A stretch of DNA of 35,690 nt, taken from assembly GCA_902780405.1 (NCBI GenBank), contig CACZFI010000013.1:1-35690 (forward strand). The letters are read 5' to 3'. The stretch's first letter is position 1, and every line of letters starts with the position of its first letter. Shown piece after piece: positions 1 to 8,635 of this stretch. This DNA comes from an uncultured Lachnospiraceae bacterium. GTDB lineage: Bacteria; Bacillota; Clostridia; Lachnospirales; Lachnospiraceae. The notes below the pieces were generated by a model. It worked only from the letters and a program-made list of their open reading frames with translations. It was not told where the DNA came from and searched no databases. The position numbers and the translations under genes are program-made.

Positions 1-1
1 A

Positions 2-340
2 CTTGGAACAAAAAACATGGATTATGGTCATGTGCTTGAAAATATAGTTGCAGTGGAGTTGATAAGACGTGGATATGAAATATATGTAGGAGTAGCAGGG
101 GATAAAGAAATAGACTTTGTTGCTATGAGTCAAGGAGATAGGATATATATCCAGGTGTCATATGATATAAGTGAACAAAAGACCTTTGAGAGAGAAGTAG
201 CTCCTTTATTGAAAATAGGAGATGCATATCCAAAGATGTTGATCGCCAGAACATACCAACCGGAATATAATCACGAAGGTATACGGATTGTTGATGCTGC
301 CGAATGGTTAACTAATGTAAAATATGAGGGAAATAGCTAA
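2..340 (+). CDS. C-terminal fragment of a DUF4143-type ATP-binding protein (cut by window edge)
   Basis: The reading frame is open from the window edge, so only the last 112 codons are visible. The residues [18 protein letters not shown], followed by KEIDFVA and YIQVSY, match the nuclease-like C-terminal DUF4143 part of the AAA ATPases that are frequent in anaerobic Firmicutes. The ATPase half would lie outside the window. The first ATG in view (17) is internal because the frame continues upstream of it. Codon use is clearly more AT-rich than in the following genes, which suggests recent acquisition. The stop overlaps the next start (TAATG). The function of this family is not settled. Confidence 0.7.
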   Translation, partial: LGTKNMDYGHVLENIVAVELIRRGYEIYVGVAGDKEIDFVAMSQGDRIYIQVSYDISEQKTFEREVAPLLKIGDAYPKMLIARTYQPEYNHEGIRIVDAAEWLTNVKYEGNS

Positions 341-837
341 TGATAAATGTACTATTTGTCTGCTGGGGCAACATATGCCGTTCGCCCATGGCGGAGTTTA
401 TGATGAAGGATCGCGTGAGGCGATTGGGGATTGAAGAGAAATTTCATATTGAGTCGAGGGCGATGCACACGGATGAGATCTGGAACGGAAAGGGCAATCC
501 GGTGTATCCGCCCGCGAAAAAGAAACTTGCGGAGCATGGGATTTCGTGTGAGGGGAAAACTGCGCAGTTGATTTCTCGTGCGGATTATGATACATTTGAT
601 TACCTGATCGGGATGGACGCAGGCAATATGTCGGATATGCGGCGTGCCTTCGGCGGAGACCCGCAGGGAAAACTGTCACTGATGATGGATTACACGGATC
701 GACCCGGTGAGGTGGCGGATCCCTGGTACACGAGAGATTTTGAAGCAACCTACCGTGATCTCGACGAAGGGATTGACGGACTTCTTTCTTATATAGAAGA
801 GACGGAACATGAAAGCTTTTTTGATCGACAAATGTAA
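340..837 (+). CDS. Low-molecular-weight protein tyrosine phosphatase
   Basis: A 165-residue cytoplasmic enzyme of the LMW-PTP family, which hydrolyses phosphotyrosine through a phospho-cysteine intermediate. The P-loop CX5R(S) motif is Cys8 to Arg14 (CWGNICRS) and the general-acid DPWY motif has Asp127, so all catalytic residues are present. Trp9 replaces the more usual Leu/Thr/Met. Length is normal for the family. The start ATG shares a base with the preceding stop and has GAGGG about 8 bases upstream. The end overlaps the following permease gene by 29 bases, so the two are translationally coupled. No tyrosine kinase or capsule genes are visible nearby, so its substrate is unknown. Confidence 0.93.
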   Translation: MINVLFVCWGNICRSPMAEFMMKDRVRRLGIEEKFHIESRAMHTDEIWNGKGNPVYPPAKKKLAEHGISCEGKTAQLISRADYDTFDYLIGMDAGNMSDMRRAFGGDPQGKLSLMMDYTDRPGEVADPWYTRDFEATYRDLDEGIDGLLSYIEETEHESFFDRQM

Positions 838-1960
838 AAATGACACAATACTGGTGGTCTCCTTCCTTCTGGCGGTGATCTCCTGTTTCTTTGTAACACC
901 TGACGCAAGCTACGCAGGCTATATCAATCTTCGCGTGCTTGCGGTTTTGTTTGCCCTGATGCTGGTGGTGCAGGCCTTTGTGAGAATCGGCTGCTTCACC
1001 TTTGTGACACAGAAGCTGATCGGCGCAGTCAAGTCTGAGAAACTGGTCTCATTGCTTCTTGTCTACTTAAGCCTGTTTTCCAGTATGCTCATCACAAATG
1101 ATGTGGCGCTGGTTACCTTGATTCCCTTTGCCATCATGGTGCTTTCGGCATTCCACGATGCAAGGCGAATGAAGTATACATTGATTCTGATGACGGCAGC
1201 AGCGAACTTGGGCAGCATGCTGACACCCATCGGCAACCCTCAGAACCTGTACCTCTTCACGGAGTATCATCTTTCTGCGGGTTCCTTCATCCGGCTGATG
1301 CTTCCCTACACGGTGCTTTCCTTAGTCCTTATCACAGCCTTTGTGATCATCCTAAACAAGACGGATAAGACAGCGGACGTGGCAATCACAGAAAATGTAT
1401 CGGCGCCGGACAAGAAACGCATGCTTGTCTACCTTATATTATTCCTGGCGTGTGTGCTTACCGTTGCAGGGGTATTTCCCTACTACGTGATGCTGGCGGT
1501 CGTAATCCCCGTGATGCTTCTCACCGACAGACGTGCGTTTCTCGATGTAGACTACTCGCTTCTCTTTACATTTACATTCTTCTTTATATTAATAGGAAAC
1601 TTGGGACGGATTGACGTGATCAGAAACTCGCTTTCCGCGATCGTCGGCGGACACGAGGTGGCAACCGCGGTGCTTTCTTCGCAGGTAATAAGCAATGTAC
1701 CGGCAGCGATGCTGCTCTCTCCCTTCACGGAGAACGGACGCGCGCTGATCGTGGGTGTCAACCTCGGTGGACTCGGAACCTTGATTGCGAGTATGGCGAG
1801 TCTTATCACCTACAAGTTCTACGCAAAGCACAGAAGGGAACTTGCGACGGCGGAAGGTGAAACACTTCCCAAAGAGGGCGGACATTATCTGCTGGACTTT
1901 ACCTGGGTCAGCATTCTTTTGCTCGGCGCGTTGCTTGGGCTTTATGTATTCCTCAGATAG
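809..1960 (+). CDS. SLC13/ArsB-NhaD superfamily permease
   Basis: A 383-residue, strongly hydrophobic protein with about ten membrane segments, of the ion transporter superfamily that includes citrate/dicarboxylate carriers, NhaD and ArsB. Two diagnostic re-entrant motifs are visible: TNDVALVTL (96-104) followed by GSMLTPIGNPQN (135-146) in the first half, and SQVISNVPAAML (291-302) followed by GGLGTLIASMASL (320-332) in the second. The duplicated SN/GNP pattern is typical of the fold. The substrate cannot be read from sequence; a dicarboxylate or an inorganic oxyanion is equally possible. The start lies inside the end of the phosphatase gene, indicating coupled translation. Confidence 0.85.
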   Translation: MKAFLIDKCKNDTILVVSFLLAVISCFFVTPDASYAGYINLRVLAVLFALMLVVQAFVRIGCFTFVTQKLIGAVKSEKLVSLLLVYLSLFSSMLITNDVALVTLIPFAIMVLSAFHDARRMKYTLILMTAAANLGSMLTPIGNPQNLYLFTEYHLSAGSFIRLMLPYTVLSLVLITAFVIILNKTDKTADVAITENVSAPDKKRMLVYLILFLACVLTVAGVFPYYVMLAVVIPVMLLTDRRAFLDVDYSLLFTFTFFFILIGNLGRIDVIRNSLSAIVGGHEVATAVLSSQVISNVPAAMLLSPFTENGRALIVGVNLGGLGTLIASMASLITYKFYAKHRRELATAEGETLPKEGGHYLLDFTWVSILLLGALLGLYVFLR

Positions 1961-1963
1961 TAA

Positions 1964-1992
1964 TTGACAGAGTGTAAAAACTATTATATATT
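1964..1992 (+). promoter_or_regulatory. Sigma-A-type promoter for the pilin-like gene
   Basis: TTGACA at 1964-1969 and TATATT at 1987-1992 are separated by exactly 17 bases. It starts four bases after the permease stop. The predicted transcript begins near 1999 and has a leader of about 43 bases. The same TTG could be misread as a start codon for an N-terminally extended pilin. Confidence 0.8.
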
Positions 1993-2041
1993 CGTGATGA
2001 ATATAACATTGCTTTTTGTTTTTACACAGGGGTGGATTTCT

Positions 2042-2632
2042 ATGGAGAATGACAGATACCAAAAAGGTTTTTCGCTTGTAGAGCTGATCATCGTGATTGC
2101 GATCATGGCGATTCTTGCGGGTGCGGTTGCACCGGCTCTGATCAGATACATCGACAAGGGAAGACGTTCAAGCGATGTAACGACCGCCAGAACGATCTAC
2201 GACGAGACCAACTACCTTTTGTCATCGGAGTTTGATCATTACGAGACCTGGTGTGACATCAATTATCCGTCGACTCGTTCACCTCGGATCTACACGGTAC
2301 CCGGCAACGGCTCAACAGGCGGTACCGGTTACACGGTGGAACTTATCATGAGTACACCTGCGAGTGCGAACGGTACATTTACGGCGGCATCCACACAGCT
2401 GCAGGATCTGTCGAACGATATGATGAAGCAGTTCGGCCAGACTGCGAACGGCGGCGCTGCGAACGGAAAGAAAGTTCGAATCCGTTATACGAAGGACAGC
2501 GGACAGGGCAAAGCGAGAGAGTGGGGGGTATGCAGAAACACCTACAACAATGCCATCGAGGTTTGGCTCTGCGACGATCAGGGTGCACCGATTTATCGTT
2601 TGAACCCGGACTGCTGCAAAGAATATAATTAG
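2042..2632 (+). CDS. Type IV pilin-like prepilin
   Basis: A 196-residue prepilin with a short basic leader, a prepilin peptidase site after Gly9 (KG/FSLVE) and Glu14, the +5 glutamate of the mature protein. A hydrophobic helix follows at about 12-35 (LIIVIAIMAILAGAVAPAL). The globular domain has five cysteines (71, 164, 177, 191, 192), so disulfides are possible. The ATG at 2042 is chosen because it gives a canonical class III signal and has GGGGTGGA upstream; the longer frame from TTG 1964 overlaps the promoter. It has its own promoter and terminator. No pilus assembly ATPase, platform protein or prepilin peptidase is in the window, so it must work with a machine encoded elsewhere. A pseudopilin role is an alternative. 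Confidence 0.88.
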   Translation: MENDRYQKGFSLVELIIVIAIMAILAGAVAPALIRYIDKGRRSSDVTTARTIYDETNYLLSSEFDHYETWCDINYPSTRSPRIYTVPGNGSTGGTGYTVELIMSTPASANGTFTAASTQLQDLSNDMMKQFGQTANGGAANGKKVRIRYTKDSGQGKAREWGVCRNTYNNAIEVWLCDDQGAPIYRLNPDCCKEYN

Positions 2633-2638
2633 TAATCA

Positions 2639-2665
2639 ACCGGAGGCAAATAACCTCCGGTTTTT
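2639..2665 (+). terminator. Intrinsic terminator of the pilin-like gene
   Basis: The 8-bp perfect stem ACCGGAGG/CCTCCGGT with a 7-base loop is followed by TTTTCTT. It separates the pilin gene from the ribosomal operon promoter. Confidence 0.88.
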
Positions 2666-2704
2666 CTTACATTTTCAGCATCTCAAAAAAATTTAAAAAA
2701 ATTC

Positions 2705-2733
2705 TTGCATTTCTTCTTAAGATTCGATATAAT
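2705..2733 (+). promoter_or_regulatory. Main promoter of the S10-spc ribosomal operon
   Basis: TTGCAT (2705-2710), a 17-base spacer and a perfect TATAAT (2728-2733). A run of A/T-rich sequence (AAAAAAATTTAAAAAAATT) lies just upstream like an UP element. The predicted start is near 2740, leaving a leader of about 244 bases. Confidence 0.85.
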
Positions 2734-2739
2734 GTCCCT

Positions 2740-2983
2740 TGCTGTGACATTGATAGCGTGGAAGCGGAGGTTGCCGCTCTTTGAAGCGGGTTATTTCGTG
2801 GAGCGAATGTCAATTAATGATAACTGGCGACAAGTCACTGTTCAATAACGATCCACCGCAAGGTGGAGATGACGGGTGTAAGTTGTGATTGGCCATCGGC
2901 TGATTTACGACACACACGGGGAAGTTGTACAGTCACCACTTGTCTCACTACAAAAAAAGTGCGAAAAGGAGGAGACTTTTTTT
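2740..2983 (+). promoter_or_regulatory. Long structured mRNA leader upstream of rpsJ
   Basis: This 351-base gene-free interval (2633-2983) contains the terminator, the promoter and then a folded leader. Visible helices: TGACATT 2745-2751 with AATGTCA 2806-2812, enclosing AGCGG/CCGCT (2763-2767/2774-2778). A long-range helix pairs GACAAGT 2829-2835 with ACTTGTC 2938-2944 and continues as ACTGT 2837-2841 with ACAGT 2929-2933 and CAA/TTG. Inside it is TCCACC-GCAA-GGTGGA (2852-2867), a perfect stem with a GNRA tetraloop. Ribosomal leaders of this kind often bind an operon-encoded protein (L4 in E. coli), but I cannot assign this one to a named class. Confidence 0.7.
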
Positions 2984-3295
2984 ATGGCAAATCAAGTAAT
3001 GAGAATCACACTTAAGGCGTATGATCACAAGCTGATCGATCAGGCTGCAAAGCAGATCATCGAGGCTGTGAAGAGCACAGGTGCAAAGGTAAGCGGACCG
3101 GTGCCCATGCCTACCAAGATCGAGAAGGTAACCATCCTTCGTGCGGTTCACAAGTATAAGGACTCCAGAGAGCAGTTCGAGCAGAGAACCCACAAGAGAC
3201 TCATTGACGTGATTTCACCGTCTCAGAAGACGATCGACGCTCTTCAGAAGGTTGATATGTCTGCAGGCGTATACGTTGATCTTAAAATGAAGTAA
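2984..3295 (+). CDS. rpsJ: 30S ribosomal protein S10
   Basis: A 103-residue S10, the usual length, part of the 30S head and also the NusE partner of NusB in antitermination. It starts [19 protein letters not shown] and contains the characteristic [13 protein letters not shown] loop. The ATG at 2984 is preceded by AGGAGGAG; a longer in-frame reading from 2885 runs through the structured leader and is rejected. First gene of the operon. The ribosome binding site lies in the loop of a 9-bp A/T hairpin. Confidence 0.97.
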   Translation: MANQVMRITLKAYDHKLIDQAAKQIIEAVKSTGAKVSGPVPMPTKIEKVTILRAVHKYKDSREQFEQRTHKRLIDVISPSQKTIDALQKVDMSAGVYVDLKMK

Positions 3296-3297
3296 TT

Positions 3298-3359
3298 ACA
3301 GTACCTAATTACATCCCGTGAGGATGAATTTAGTATGATTGCCCGGTGCAATCCGCTGT
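3298..3359 (+). promoter_or_regulatory. Folded rpsJ-rplC spacer
   Basis: The 91-base spacer is unusually long for this operon. ACAG 3298-3301 and CTGT 3356-3359 close a small junction with two hairpins: CTAA...CATCC-CGTGA-GGATG...TTAG (3305-3333) and ATTGC-CCGGT-GCAAT (3338-3352). There is no T tract, so it is not an evident terminator; a processing or regulatory role is inference. Confidence 0.45.
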
Positions 3360-3386
3360 AAATAAAATTAGGAGGAAAGTTCTATT

Positions 3387-4073
3387 ATGAAGAAAGCAAT
3401 TCTTGCAACCAAAGTCGGCATGACACAGATCTGGAACGAGGACGGCGTACTTACACCGGTTACCGTTCTTTCCGCAGGCCCTTGTGTCGTAACACAGGTA
3501 AAGACCACCGAGAAGGATGGCTACGATGCAATCCAGGTTGGTTTTGAAGAGAAGAAAGAGAAAGTCGTAACAAAAGACGGATCAGGCAAAAAGGTGATCA
3601 GAAACCCTCATGGCGCTACCAAGGCTGAGGTAGGACACTTCAAGAAAGCATCCACCACACCGAAGCGTTTCGTAAGAGAGTTCAGAGTTGAGAACGTTGA
3701 AGAGTACACCGCAGGTGAGAGCGTGATCACAGCTGACATCTTCGAGGCAGGAGATAAGGTAGATGTAACCGCAAGATCCAAAGGTAAGGGATATGCAGGC
3801 GGTATCAAGAGATACGGCATGCGTTCCGGCCCTTCGGCTCACGGTTCCAAGTATCATCGTCATGCAGGTTCCAACGGTTCCGCAACCACACCCGGTCGTG
3901 TATTCAAGGGTAAGAAGATGCCCGGACACAAGGGTGCCGTAAGAGTAACGGTTCAGAACCTTGAGATCGTTAAGATAGATGTAGAGAACAATGTAATCCT
4001 TGTGAAGGGCGCAGTTCCCGGACCGAAGAAGTCATTGGTTATGATCAAAGAAACAGTAAAGTCCGGTAAGTAA
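3387..4073 (+). CDS. rplC: 50S ribosomal protein L3
   Basis: A 228-residue L3, slightly longer than the usual roughly 209. It binds 23S rRNA domain VI and is one of the early assembly proteins. The N-terminal [14 protein letters not shown] block and the central extension [19 protein letters not shown], which reaches towards the peptidyl transferase centre, are both present. The ATG at 3387 has AGGAGGAAAG upstream. Second gene of the S10 operon. Confidence 0.97.
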   Translation: MKKAILATKVGMTQIWNEDGVLTPVTVLSAGPCVVTQVKTTEKDGYDAIQVGFEEKKEKVVTKDGSGKKVIRNPHGATKAEVGHFKKASTTPKRFVREFRVENVEEYTAGESVITADIFEAGDKVDVTARSKGKGYAGGIKRYGMRSGPSAHGSKYHRHAGSNGSATTPGRVFKGKKMPGHKGAVRVTVQNLEIVKIDVENNVILVKGAVPGPKKSLVMIKETVKSGK

Positions 4074-4099
4074 GACTTTAGGAAGGAGGAACATACAAG

Positions 4100-4756
4100 A
4101 TGGCAACAGTAGCAGTTTATAACACCGACGGAAAAGAAGTTGAAAAGCTTGAATTAAACGACGAAGTATTCGGTGTAGAGATAAATGAGCATTTAGTACA
4201 TCAGGCAGTTGTAACACAGCTTGCCAACAGCCGTCAGGGTACACAGAGCGCAAAGACACGTTCCGAGGTATCCGGAGGCGGAAGAAAGCCTTGGAGACAG
4301 AAGGGAACCGGTCATGCAAGACAGGGTTCAACCCGTTCTCCTCAGTGGACAGGCGGTGGCGTGGTATTCGCACCGAAGCCGAGAGACTACAGCAAGAAGA
4401 TGAACAAGCAGGAGAAGCAGCTTGCATTAAAGTCTGCTCTTACCGCTAAGGTTCAGGACGAGAAACTCGTAGTTGTTGACAAGTTCGATCTTGATGAGAT
4501 CAAGACCAAGAACGTAGTAGCAATCTTAAAGAACTTAAAGGCAGACGATGCATTTGTCGTAACCAACGGAAAGAACGACAACCTTGTAATCTCTGCAAAT
4601 AACATCCCCTCTGTTGAGACCGGCATGATCGAGGTTGTAAAGAGCGGAGATGCAACTCAGGTGAACAGCACACTGAACGTATATGACATCCTGAACCACG
4701 ACACACTGGTACTTACCAAGGATGCCGTAGCAGCAATCGAGGAGGTGTACGCATAA
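4100..4756 (+). CDS. rplD: 50S ribosomal protein L4
   Basis: A 218-residue L4. The extended loop that lines the peptide exit tunnel is present at about 57-86, with the conserved [14 protein letters not shown] segment at 63-76. That segment looks wild type, with no change of the kind known for macrolide resistance. In E. coli, L4 represses its own operon through the S10 leader; whether it does so here is unknown. The stop overlaps the rplW start by one base (TAATG). Confidence 0.97.
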   Translation: MATVAVYNTDGKEVEKLELNDEVFGVEINEHLVHQAVVTQLANSRQGTQSAKTRSEVSGGGRKPWRQKGTGHARQGSTRSPQWTGGGVVFAPKPRDYSKKMNKQEKQLALKSALTAKVQDEKLVVVDKFDLDEIKTKNVVAILKNLKADDAFVVTNGKNDNLVISANNIPSVETGMIEVVKSGDATQVNSTLNVYDILNHDTLVLTKDAVAAIEEVYA

Positions 4757-5055
4757 TGGCAGATCTTAAGTATTATGATATTATCCTGAAGCCGGTTCTT
4801 ACCGAGAAGAGTATGAACGCTATGGCAGAGAAGAAATACACCTTCCTTGTGAATCCCGATGCCAACAAGGCTCAGATCAAAGAAGCTGTAGAGAAGATGT
4901 TCGACGGCGCCAAGGTTGCCAAGGTGAACACCTTAAGAAACGACGGTAAGACAAAGAGACGCGGTATGACTTACGGAAAGACCGCCAAGACCAAGAAGGC
5001 AATTGTTCAGCTTACCGAAGAGAGTGCTGATATCGAGCTGTTCGAAGGACTGTAA
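4756..5055 (+). CDS. rplW: 50S ribosomal protein L23
   Basis: A 99-residue L23 of normal length, located at the tunnel exit where trigger factor and SRP dock. It begins with the [15 protein letters not shown] block and has the basic [12 protein letters not shown] loop. Translation is coupled to rplD through a one-base overlap, with GGAGGTG just before the start. A 63-base spacer without obvious structure follows. Confidence 0.97.
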   Translation: MADLKYYDIILKPVLTEKSMNAMAEKKYTFLVNPDANKAQIKEAVEKMFDGAKVAKVNTLRNDGKTKRRGMTYGKTAKTKKAIVQLTEESADIELFEGL

Positions 5056-5118
5056 GAAACAGCAACTATATGCAGAAAAGCATGATATTCAATCGTAATT
5101 CGAAAGGAGAATTTCAAA

Positions 5119-5961
5119 ATGGGAATTAAGACATACAACCCATATACACCGTCCAGAAGAAATATGACGGGACTTGATTTCGCAGAGATCACCAAGGACA
5201 CTCCCGAGAAGTCACTTCTCGCAAAGAAGTCTAAGACCGCAGGTCGTAACAACCAGGGTAAGATCACCGTTAGACATCACGGTGGCGGAAACAGACAGAA
5301 ATACAGAATCATCGACTTCAAGAGAAGAAAGGATGACATCCCCGCAAAGGTTGCATCCATCGAGTATGATCCGAACAGAACAGCAAACATCGCACTTCTT
5401 CACTATGCAGATGGTGAGAAGGCTTACATCATCTCCCCGGTAGGACTTAAGGTTGGCGATGAGCTTATGAACGGCCCCAAGGCTGAAGTGAAGGTTGGTA
5501 ACTGCCTTCCCCTTGAGAACATCCCGGTAGGTACAGAGATCCACAACATCGAGCTTTATCCCGGCAAGGGCGCACAGCTCGTACGTTCCGCAGGTAACTC
5601 AGCTCAGCTGATGGCTAAGGAAGGCAAGTACGCAACACTCCGTCTTCCTTCAGGCGAGATGCGCATGGTTCCCATCGTATGCCGCGCAACCATCGGTCAG
5701 GTTGGAAATATTGAACATGCACTTGTCAACATCGGTAAGGCAGGACGCAAGCGTCATATGGGCATCCGTCCGACCGTCAGAGGTTCCGTAATGAACCCCA
5801 ACGATCACCCGCATGGTGGTGGTGAGGGTAAGACAAGTATCGGTAGACCGGGTCCTTCGACTCCTTGGGGTAAGCCGGCACTTGGACTTAAGACCAGAAA
5901 GAAGAATAAGCAGTCTAACAAGTACATTGTAAGAACCAGAGACGGAAAGAACGTAAAGTAA
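5119..5961 (+). CDS. rplB: 50S ribosomal protein L2
   Basis: A 280-residue L2, an RNA-binding protein close to the peptidyl transferase centre and the B7 bridge. The signature HPHGGGEGK lies at 230-238, with His230 matching the conserved histidine of the family, followed by [15 protein letters not shown]. Length is normal. AAAGGAG precedes the ATG. It is followed 11 bases later by rpsS. Confidence 0.97.
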   Translation: MGIKTYNPYTPSRRNMTGLDFAEITKDTPEKSLLAKKSKTAGRNNQGKITVRHHGGGNRQKYRIIDFKRRKDDIPAKVASIEYDPNRTANIALLHYADGEKAYIISPVGLKVGDELMNGPKAEVKVGNCLPLENIPVGTEIHNIELYPGKGAQLVRSAGNSAQLMAKEGKYATLRLPSGEMRMVPIVCRATIGQVGNIEHALVNIGKAGRKRHMGIRPTVRGSVMNPNDHPHGGGEGKTSIGRPGPSTPWGKPALGLKTRKKNKQSNKYIVRTRDGKNVK

Positions 5962-5972
5962 GGAGGTAACAT

Positions 5973-6248
5973 ATGGCTCGTTCATTGAAAAAAGGACCGT
6001 TCGCAGATGATTATTTACTTAAAAAGATAGATGCACTGAATGCGGCAAATGACAAGCAGGTTGTTAAGACCTGGTCACGCCGTTCAACCATCTTCCCTTC
6101 ATTTGTAGGACATACAATCGCAGTATATGACGGAAGAAAACATGTGCCTGTATACATTACAGAGGATATGGTAGGACACAAGCTCGGCGAGTTCGTAATG
6201 ACCAGAACCTACAGAGGCCATGGTAAGGATGAGAAGAAGGGCAGATAA
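5973..6248 (+). CDS. rpsS: 30S ribosomal protein S19
   Basis: A 91-residue S19 from the 30S head, which contacts S13 and the A-site finger. The hallmarks ARSLKKGPF at the N terminus, [20 protein letters not shown] in the centre and GHKLGEF are present. AAGGAGG is 5 bases before the ATG. Confidence 0.97.
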   Translation: MARSLKKGPFADDYLLKKIDALNAANDKQVVKTWSRRSTIFPSFVGHTIAVYDGRKHVPVYITEDMVGHKLGEFVMTRTYRGHGKDEKKGR

Positions 6249-6264
6249 GTAAGGAGGAAACAAA

Positions 6265-6651
6265 ATGGCTAAAGGACATCGTTCCCAGATCAAGAGACTC
6301 AGAAATGAGAATAAGGATACAAGACCCAGCGCTACTGTTTCTTACGCCAGAGTATCAGTAACCAAGGCTTGCTTCGTACTTGATGCAATCAGAGGCAAGA
6401 GCGTGGCACAGGCACTCGGTATCCTTGCTTACAACAACAGATACGCTTCCAAGGTAATCGAGAAGCTTCTTAAGTCAGCAATTGCGAATGCTGAAAACAA
6501 CAACGGTATGAAGGCAGAGGACCTCTATGTGGCAGAGTGCTACGCAAACAAGGGCCCCACGATGAAGAGAATCCAGCCCAGAGCACAGGGCAGGGCCTAC
6601 AGAATCGAGAAGAGAACCAGCCACATCACGATCGTTTTAGACGAAAAGTAA
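6265..6651 (+). CDS. rplV: 50S ribosomal protein L22
   Basis: A 128-residue L22. Its beta-hairpin reaches into the exit tunnel. The conserved SYARVSVTKA segment and the C-terminal hairpin KGPTMKRIQPRAQGRAYRI are intact with no macrolide-resistance-like insertion. The C-terminal RTSHITIVL is canonical. AAGGAGG precedes the ATG. Confidence 0.97.
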   Translation: MAKGHRSQIKRLRNENKDTRPSATVSYARVSVTKACFVLDAIRGKSVAQALGILAYNNRYASKVIEKLLKSAIANAENNNGMKAEDLYVAECYANKGPTMKRIQPRAQGRAYRIEKRTSHITIVLDEK

Positions 6652-6664
6652 TAGGAGGTAAGCA

Positions 6665-7330
6665 ATGGGACAGAAGGTTAATCCACATGGTTTAAGAGTC
6701 GGTATCATCAAGGACTGGGATTCAAAGTGGTACGCTGATACCAAGAACGGTGAGTTCGCAGATAACCTTGTTGAAGACTATAAGATTAGAGAGTACTTAA
6801 AGAAAAAGCTCTATCAGGCAAACATCTCCAAGATCGAGATCGAGAGAACAGCTGACAGAGTTAAGGTAAATGTTCATACAGCAAAGCCCGGTGTTGTAAT
6901 CGGTAAGGGCGGCGCAGGTATCGAGAAGATCAAGAAGGAAGTTCAGAAGCTTACAGCCAAGAAGCTTATCATCGAGATCCTCGAGGTGAAGAAGCCGGAT
7001 CTTGACGCACAGCTCGTTGCAGAGAACATCGCAGAGCAGCTTGAGGCTCGTATCTCCTTCCGTAGAGCTATGAAGTCCTGCATGGGCAGAGCTATGAAGG
7101 CAGGCGCTCAGGGTATCAAGGCATCCTGCTCCGGAAGACTTGGCGGTGCCGATATGGCAAGAACCGAGTTCTACAGCGAGGGTACAATCCCTCTTCAGAC
7201 ATTGCGTGCAGATATTGACTATGGTTTTGCAGAGGCAGACACCACCTATGGTAAGGTCGGCGTTAAGACCTGGATCTACCACGGTGAGGTACTTCCTACA
7301 AAGGGCAATAAGGAAGGGAGCGATAAATAA
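6665..7330 (+). CDS. rpsC: 30S ribosomal protein S3
   Basis: A 221-residue S3, a 30S head protein at the mRNA entry channel with helicase-like activity together with S4 and S5. The type II KH domain is visible with its GxxG loop at 80-83 (IGKGGAG). The N terminus [13 protein letters not shown] is characteristic. The last stop base is the first base of the rplP start (TAATG). Confidence 0.97.
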   Translation: MGQKVNPHGLRVGIIKDWDSKWYADTKNGEFADNLVEDYKIREYLKKKLYQANISKIEIERTADRVKVNVHTAKPGVVIGKGGAGIEKIKKEVQKLTAKKLIIEILEVKKPDLDAQLVAENIAEQLEARISFRRAMKSCMGRAMKAGAQGIKASCSGRLGGADMARTEFYSEGTIPLQTLRADIDYGFAEADTTYGKVGVKTWIYHGEVLPTKGNKEGSDK

Positions 7331-7770
7331 TGTTAATGCCGAAGAGAGTTAAGCGTCGTAAGCAGTTCAGAGGATCTATGGCTGGTAAGGCGCTCAGAGG
7401 AAATAAAATCACAAACGGTGAATACGGTATCGTTGCACTTGAGCCCGCTTGGATCAAGTCCAATCAGATCGAGGCAGCCCGTGTTGCCATGACAAGATTT
7501 GTAAAGCGTACCGGTAAGGTATGGATCAAGATTTTCCCGGATAAGCCCGTTACGGCGAAGCCGGCTGAGACACGAATGGGTTCCGGTAAGGGCGCCCTTG
7601 AGTATTGGGTAGCTGTTGTAAAGCCGGGCAGAGTTATGTTCGAGATTGCAGGTGTTCCTGAGGAAACAGCAAAGGAGGCGCTCCGTCTTGCAACTCACAA
7701 GCTGCCTGTCAAGTGTAAGATCGTGTCTAAGGCAGATTTGGATAAGGAGGTTGATGGCAGTGAAGCTTAA
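7330..7770 (+). CDS. rplP: 50S ribosomal protein L16
   Basis: A 146-residue L16, which sits near the A-site tRNA elbow. It begins [14 protein letters not shown], and [17 protein letters not shown] is the conserved core. The ATG at 7330 is preferred because it overlaps the rpsC stop and matches the family's MLMPKR start; ATG 7336 is possible. Its 3' end overlaps rpmC by 17 bases. Confidence 0.97.
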   Translation: MLMPKRVKRRKQFRGSMAGKALRGNKITNGEYGIVALEPAWIKSNQIEAARVAMTRFVKRTGKVWIKIFPDKPVTAKPAETRMGSGKGALEYWVAVVKPGRVMFEIAGVPEETAKEALRLATHKLPVKCKIVSKADLDKEVDGSEA

Positions 7771-7963
7771 GGAATATAAGGGCGAATTAAACAAGAAATC
7801 AATCGATGAATTACAGACCGATTTGGTAGCTGCTAAGAAGGAACTCTTTAACCTGAGATTCCAGAATGCCACCAATCAGCTTGAGAATACAAGCAGAATC
7901 AAGACTGTCAGAAAGAACATCGCTAGAATTCAGACAGAAATTGCCAAGAAGGCAAACGCATAA
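7754..7963 (+). CDS. rpmC: 50S ribosomal protein L29
   Basis: A 69-residue two-helix protein near the tunnel exit. The start is ATG 7754 ([16 protein letters not shown]), with AAGGAGG inside the end of rplP; the open frame runs further upstream but in rplP's shadow. The IDELQ...[19 protein letters not shown] segment is the family signature. The 17-base overlap with rplP implies coupled translation. Confidence 0.96.
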   Translation: MAVKLKEYKGELNKKSIDELQTDLVAAKKELFNLRFQNATNQLENTSRIKTVRKNIARIQTEIAKKANA

Positions 7964-7984
7964 ATACGATAAGGAGGAAGAACA

Positions 7985-8239
7985 GTGGAAAGAAATTTAA
8001 GAAAAACACGTGTTGGTATCGTGACAAGCGATAAGATGGATAAGACAGTTGTTGTTTCCATCGTAGATAATGTAAAGCATCCTCTTTATGGTAAGATTGT
8101 AAAGAGAACATATAAGTTAAAGGCTCATGATGAGAACAACGAGTGCAAGATGGGCGACAGAGTTAGGGTAATGGAGACAAGACCTCTTTCCAAGGATAAG
8201 AGATGGAGACTTGTGGAGATTATCGAGAAGGCGAAGTAA
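7985..8239 (+). CDS. rpsQ: 30S ribosomal protein S17
   Basis: An 84-residue OB-fold 16S-binding protein. It starts at GTG 7985 after AAGGAGGAA. The [19 protein letters not shown] block, [13 protein letters not shown] and the [21 protein letters not shown]-terminal half match the family. Non-ATG start. Confidence 0.97.
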   Translation: MERNLRKTRVGIVTSDKMDKTVVVSIVDNVKHPLYGKIVKRTYKLKAHDENNECKMGDRVRVMETRPLSKDKRWRLVEIIEKAK

Positions 8240-8254
8240 GGAGGCACATAAGAC

Positions 8255-8623
8255 ATGGTACAGCAGGAAACAAGACTTAAGGTTGCTGACAATACCGGTG
8301 CGAAGGAACTCCTCTGCATCCGCGTTATGGGCGGTTCAACCAGAAGATATGCAAACATTGGTGATATCATAGTTGCCTCTGTCAAAGATGCAACACCGGG
8401 CGGCGTTGTAAAGAAAGGTGACGTTGTAAAGGCAGTTGTCGTACGTTCCAAGAAGGGTGCTCGTCGTAAGGACGGTTCCTACATCAAGTTCGATGAGAAC
8501 GCGGCAGTTATCATCAAGGACGACGGAACACCCAGAGGAACCCGTATATTTGGACCGGTAGCAAGAGAACTTCGTGATCACAAGTTTATGAAGATCGTTT
8601 CCCTTGCTCCGGAAGTATTATAG
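8255..8623 (+). CDS. rplN: 50S ribosomal protein L14
   Basis: A 122-residue L14 at the subunit interface, bridging to helix 44 and contacting the factor-binding region. It begins [18 protein letters not shown], and the highly conserved [16 protein letters not shown] and [13 protein letters not shown] segments are present. AAGGAGG precedes the ATG by about 9 bases. Confidence 0.97.
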   Translation: MVQQETRLKVADNTGAKELLCIRVMGGSTRRYANIGDIIVASVKDATPGGVVKKGDVVKAVVVRSKKGARRKDGSYIKFDENAAVIIKDDGTPRGTRIFGPVARELRDHKFMKIVSLAPEVL

Positions 8624-8635
8624 GAGGTAACGACT

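Noticed and set aside
2885..2983. N-terminal extension of S10 starting at 2885
   Set aside because: It runs through the folded leader; S10 has its normal 103 residues from ATG 2984, which has an AGGAGG site.
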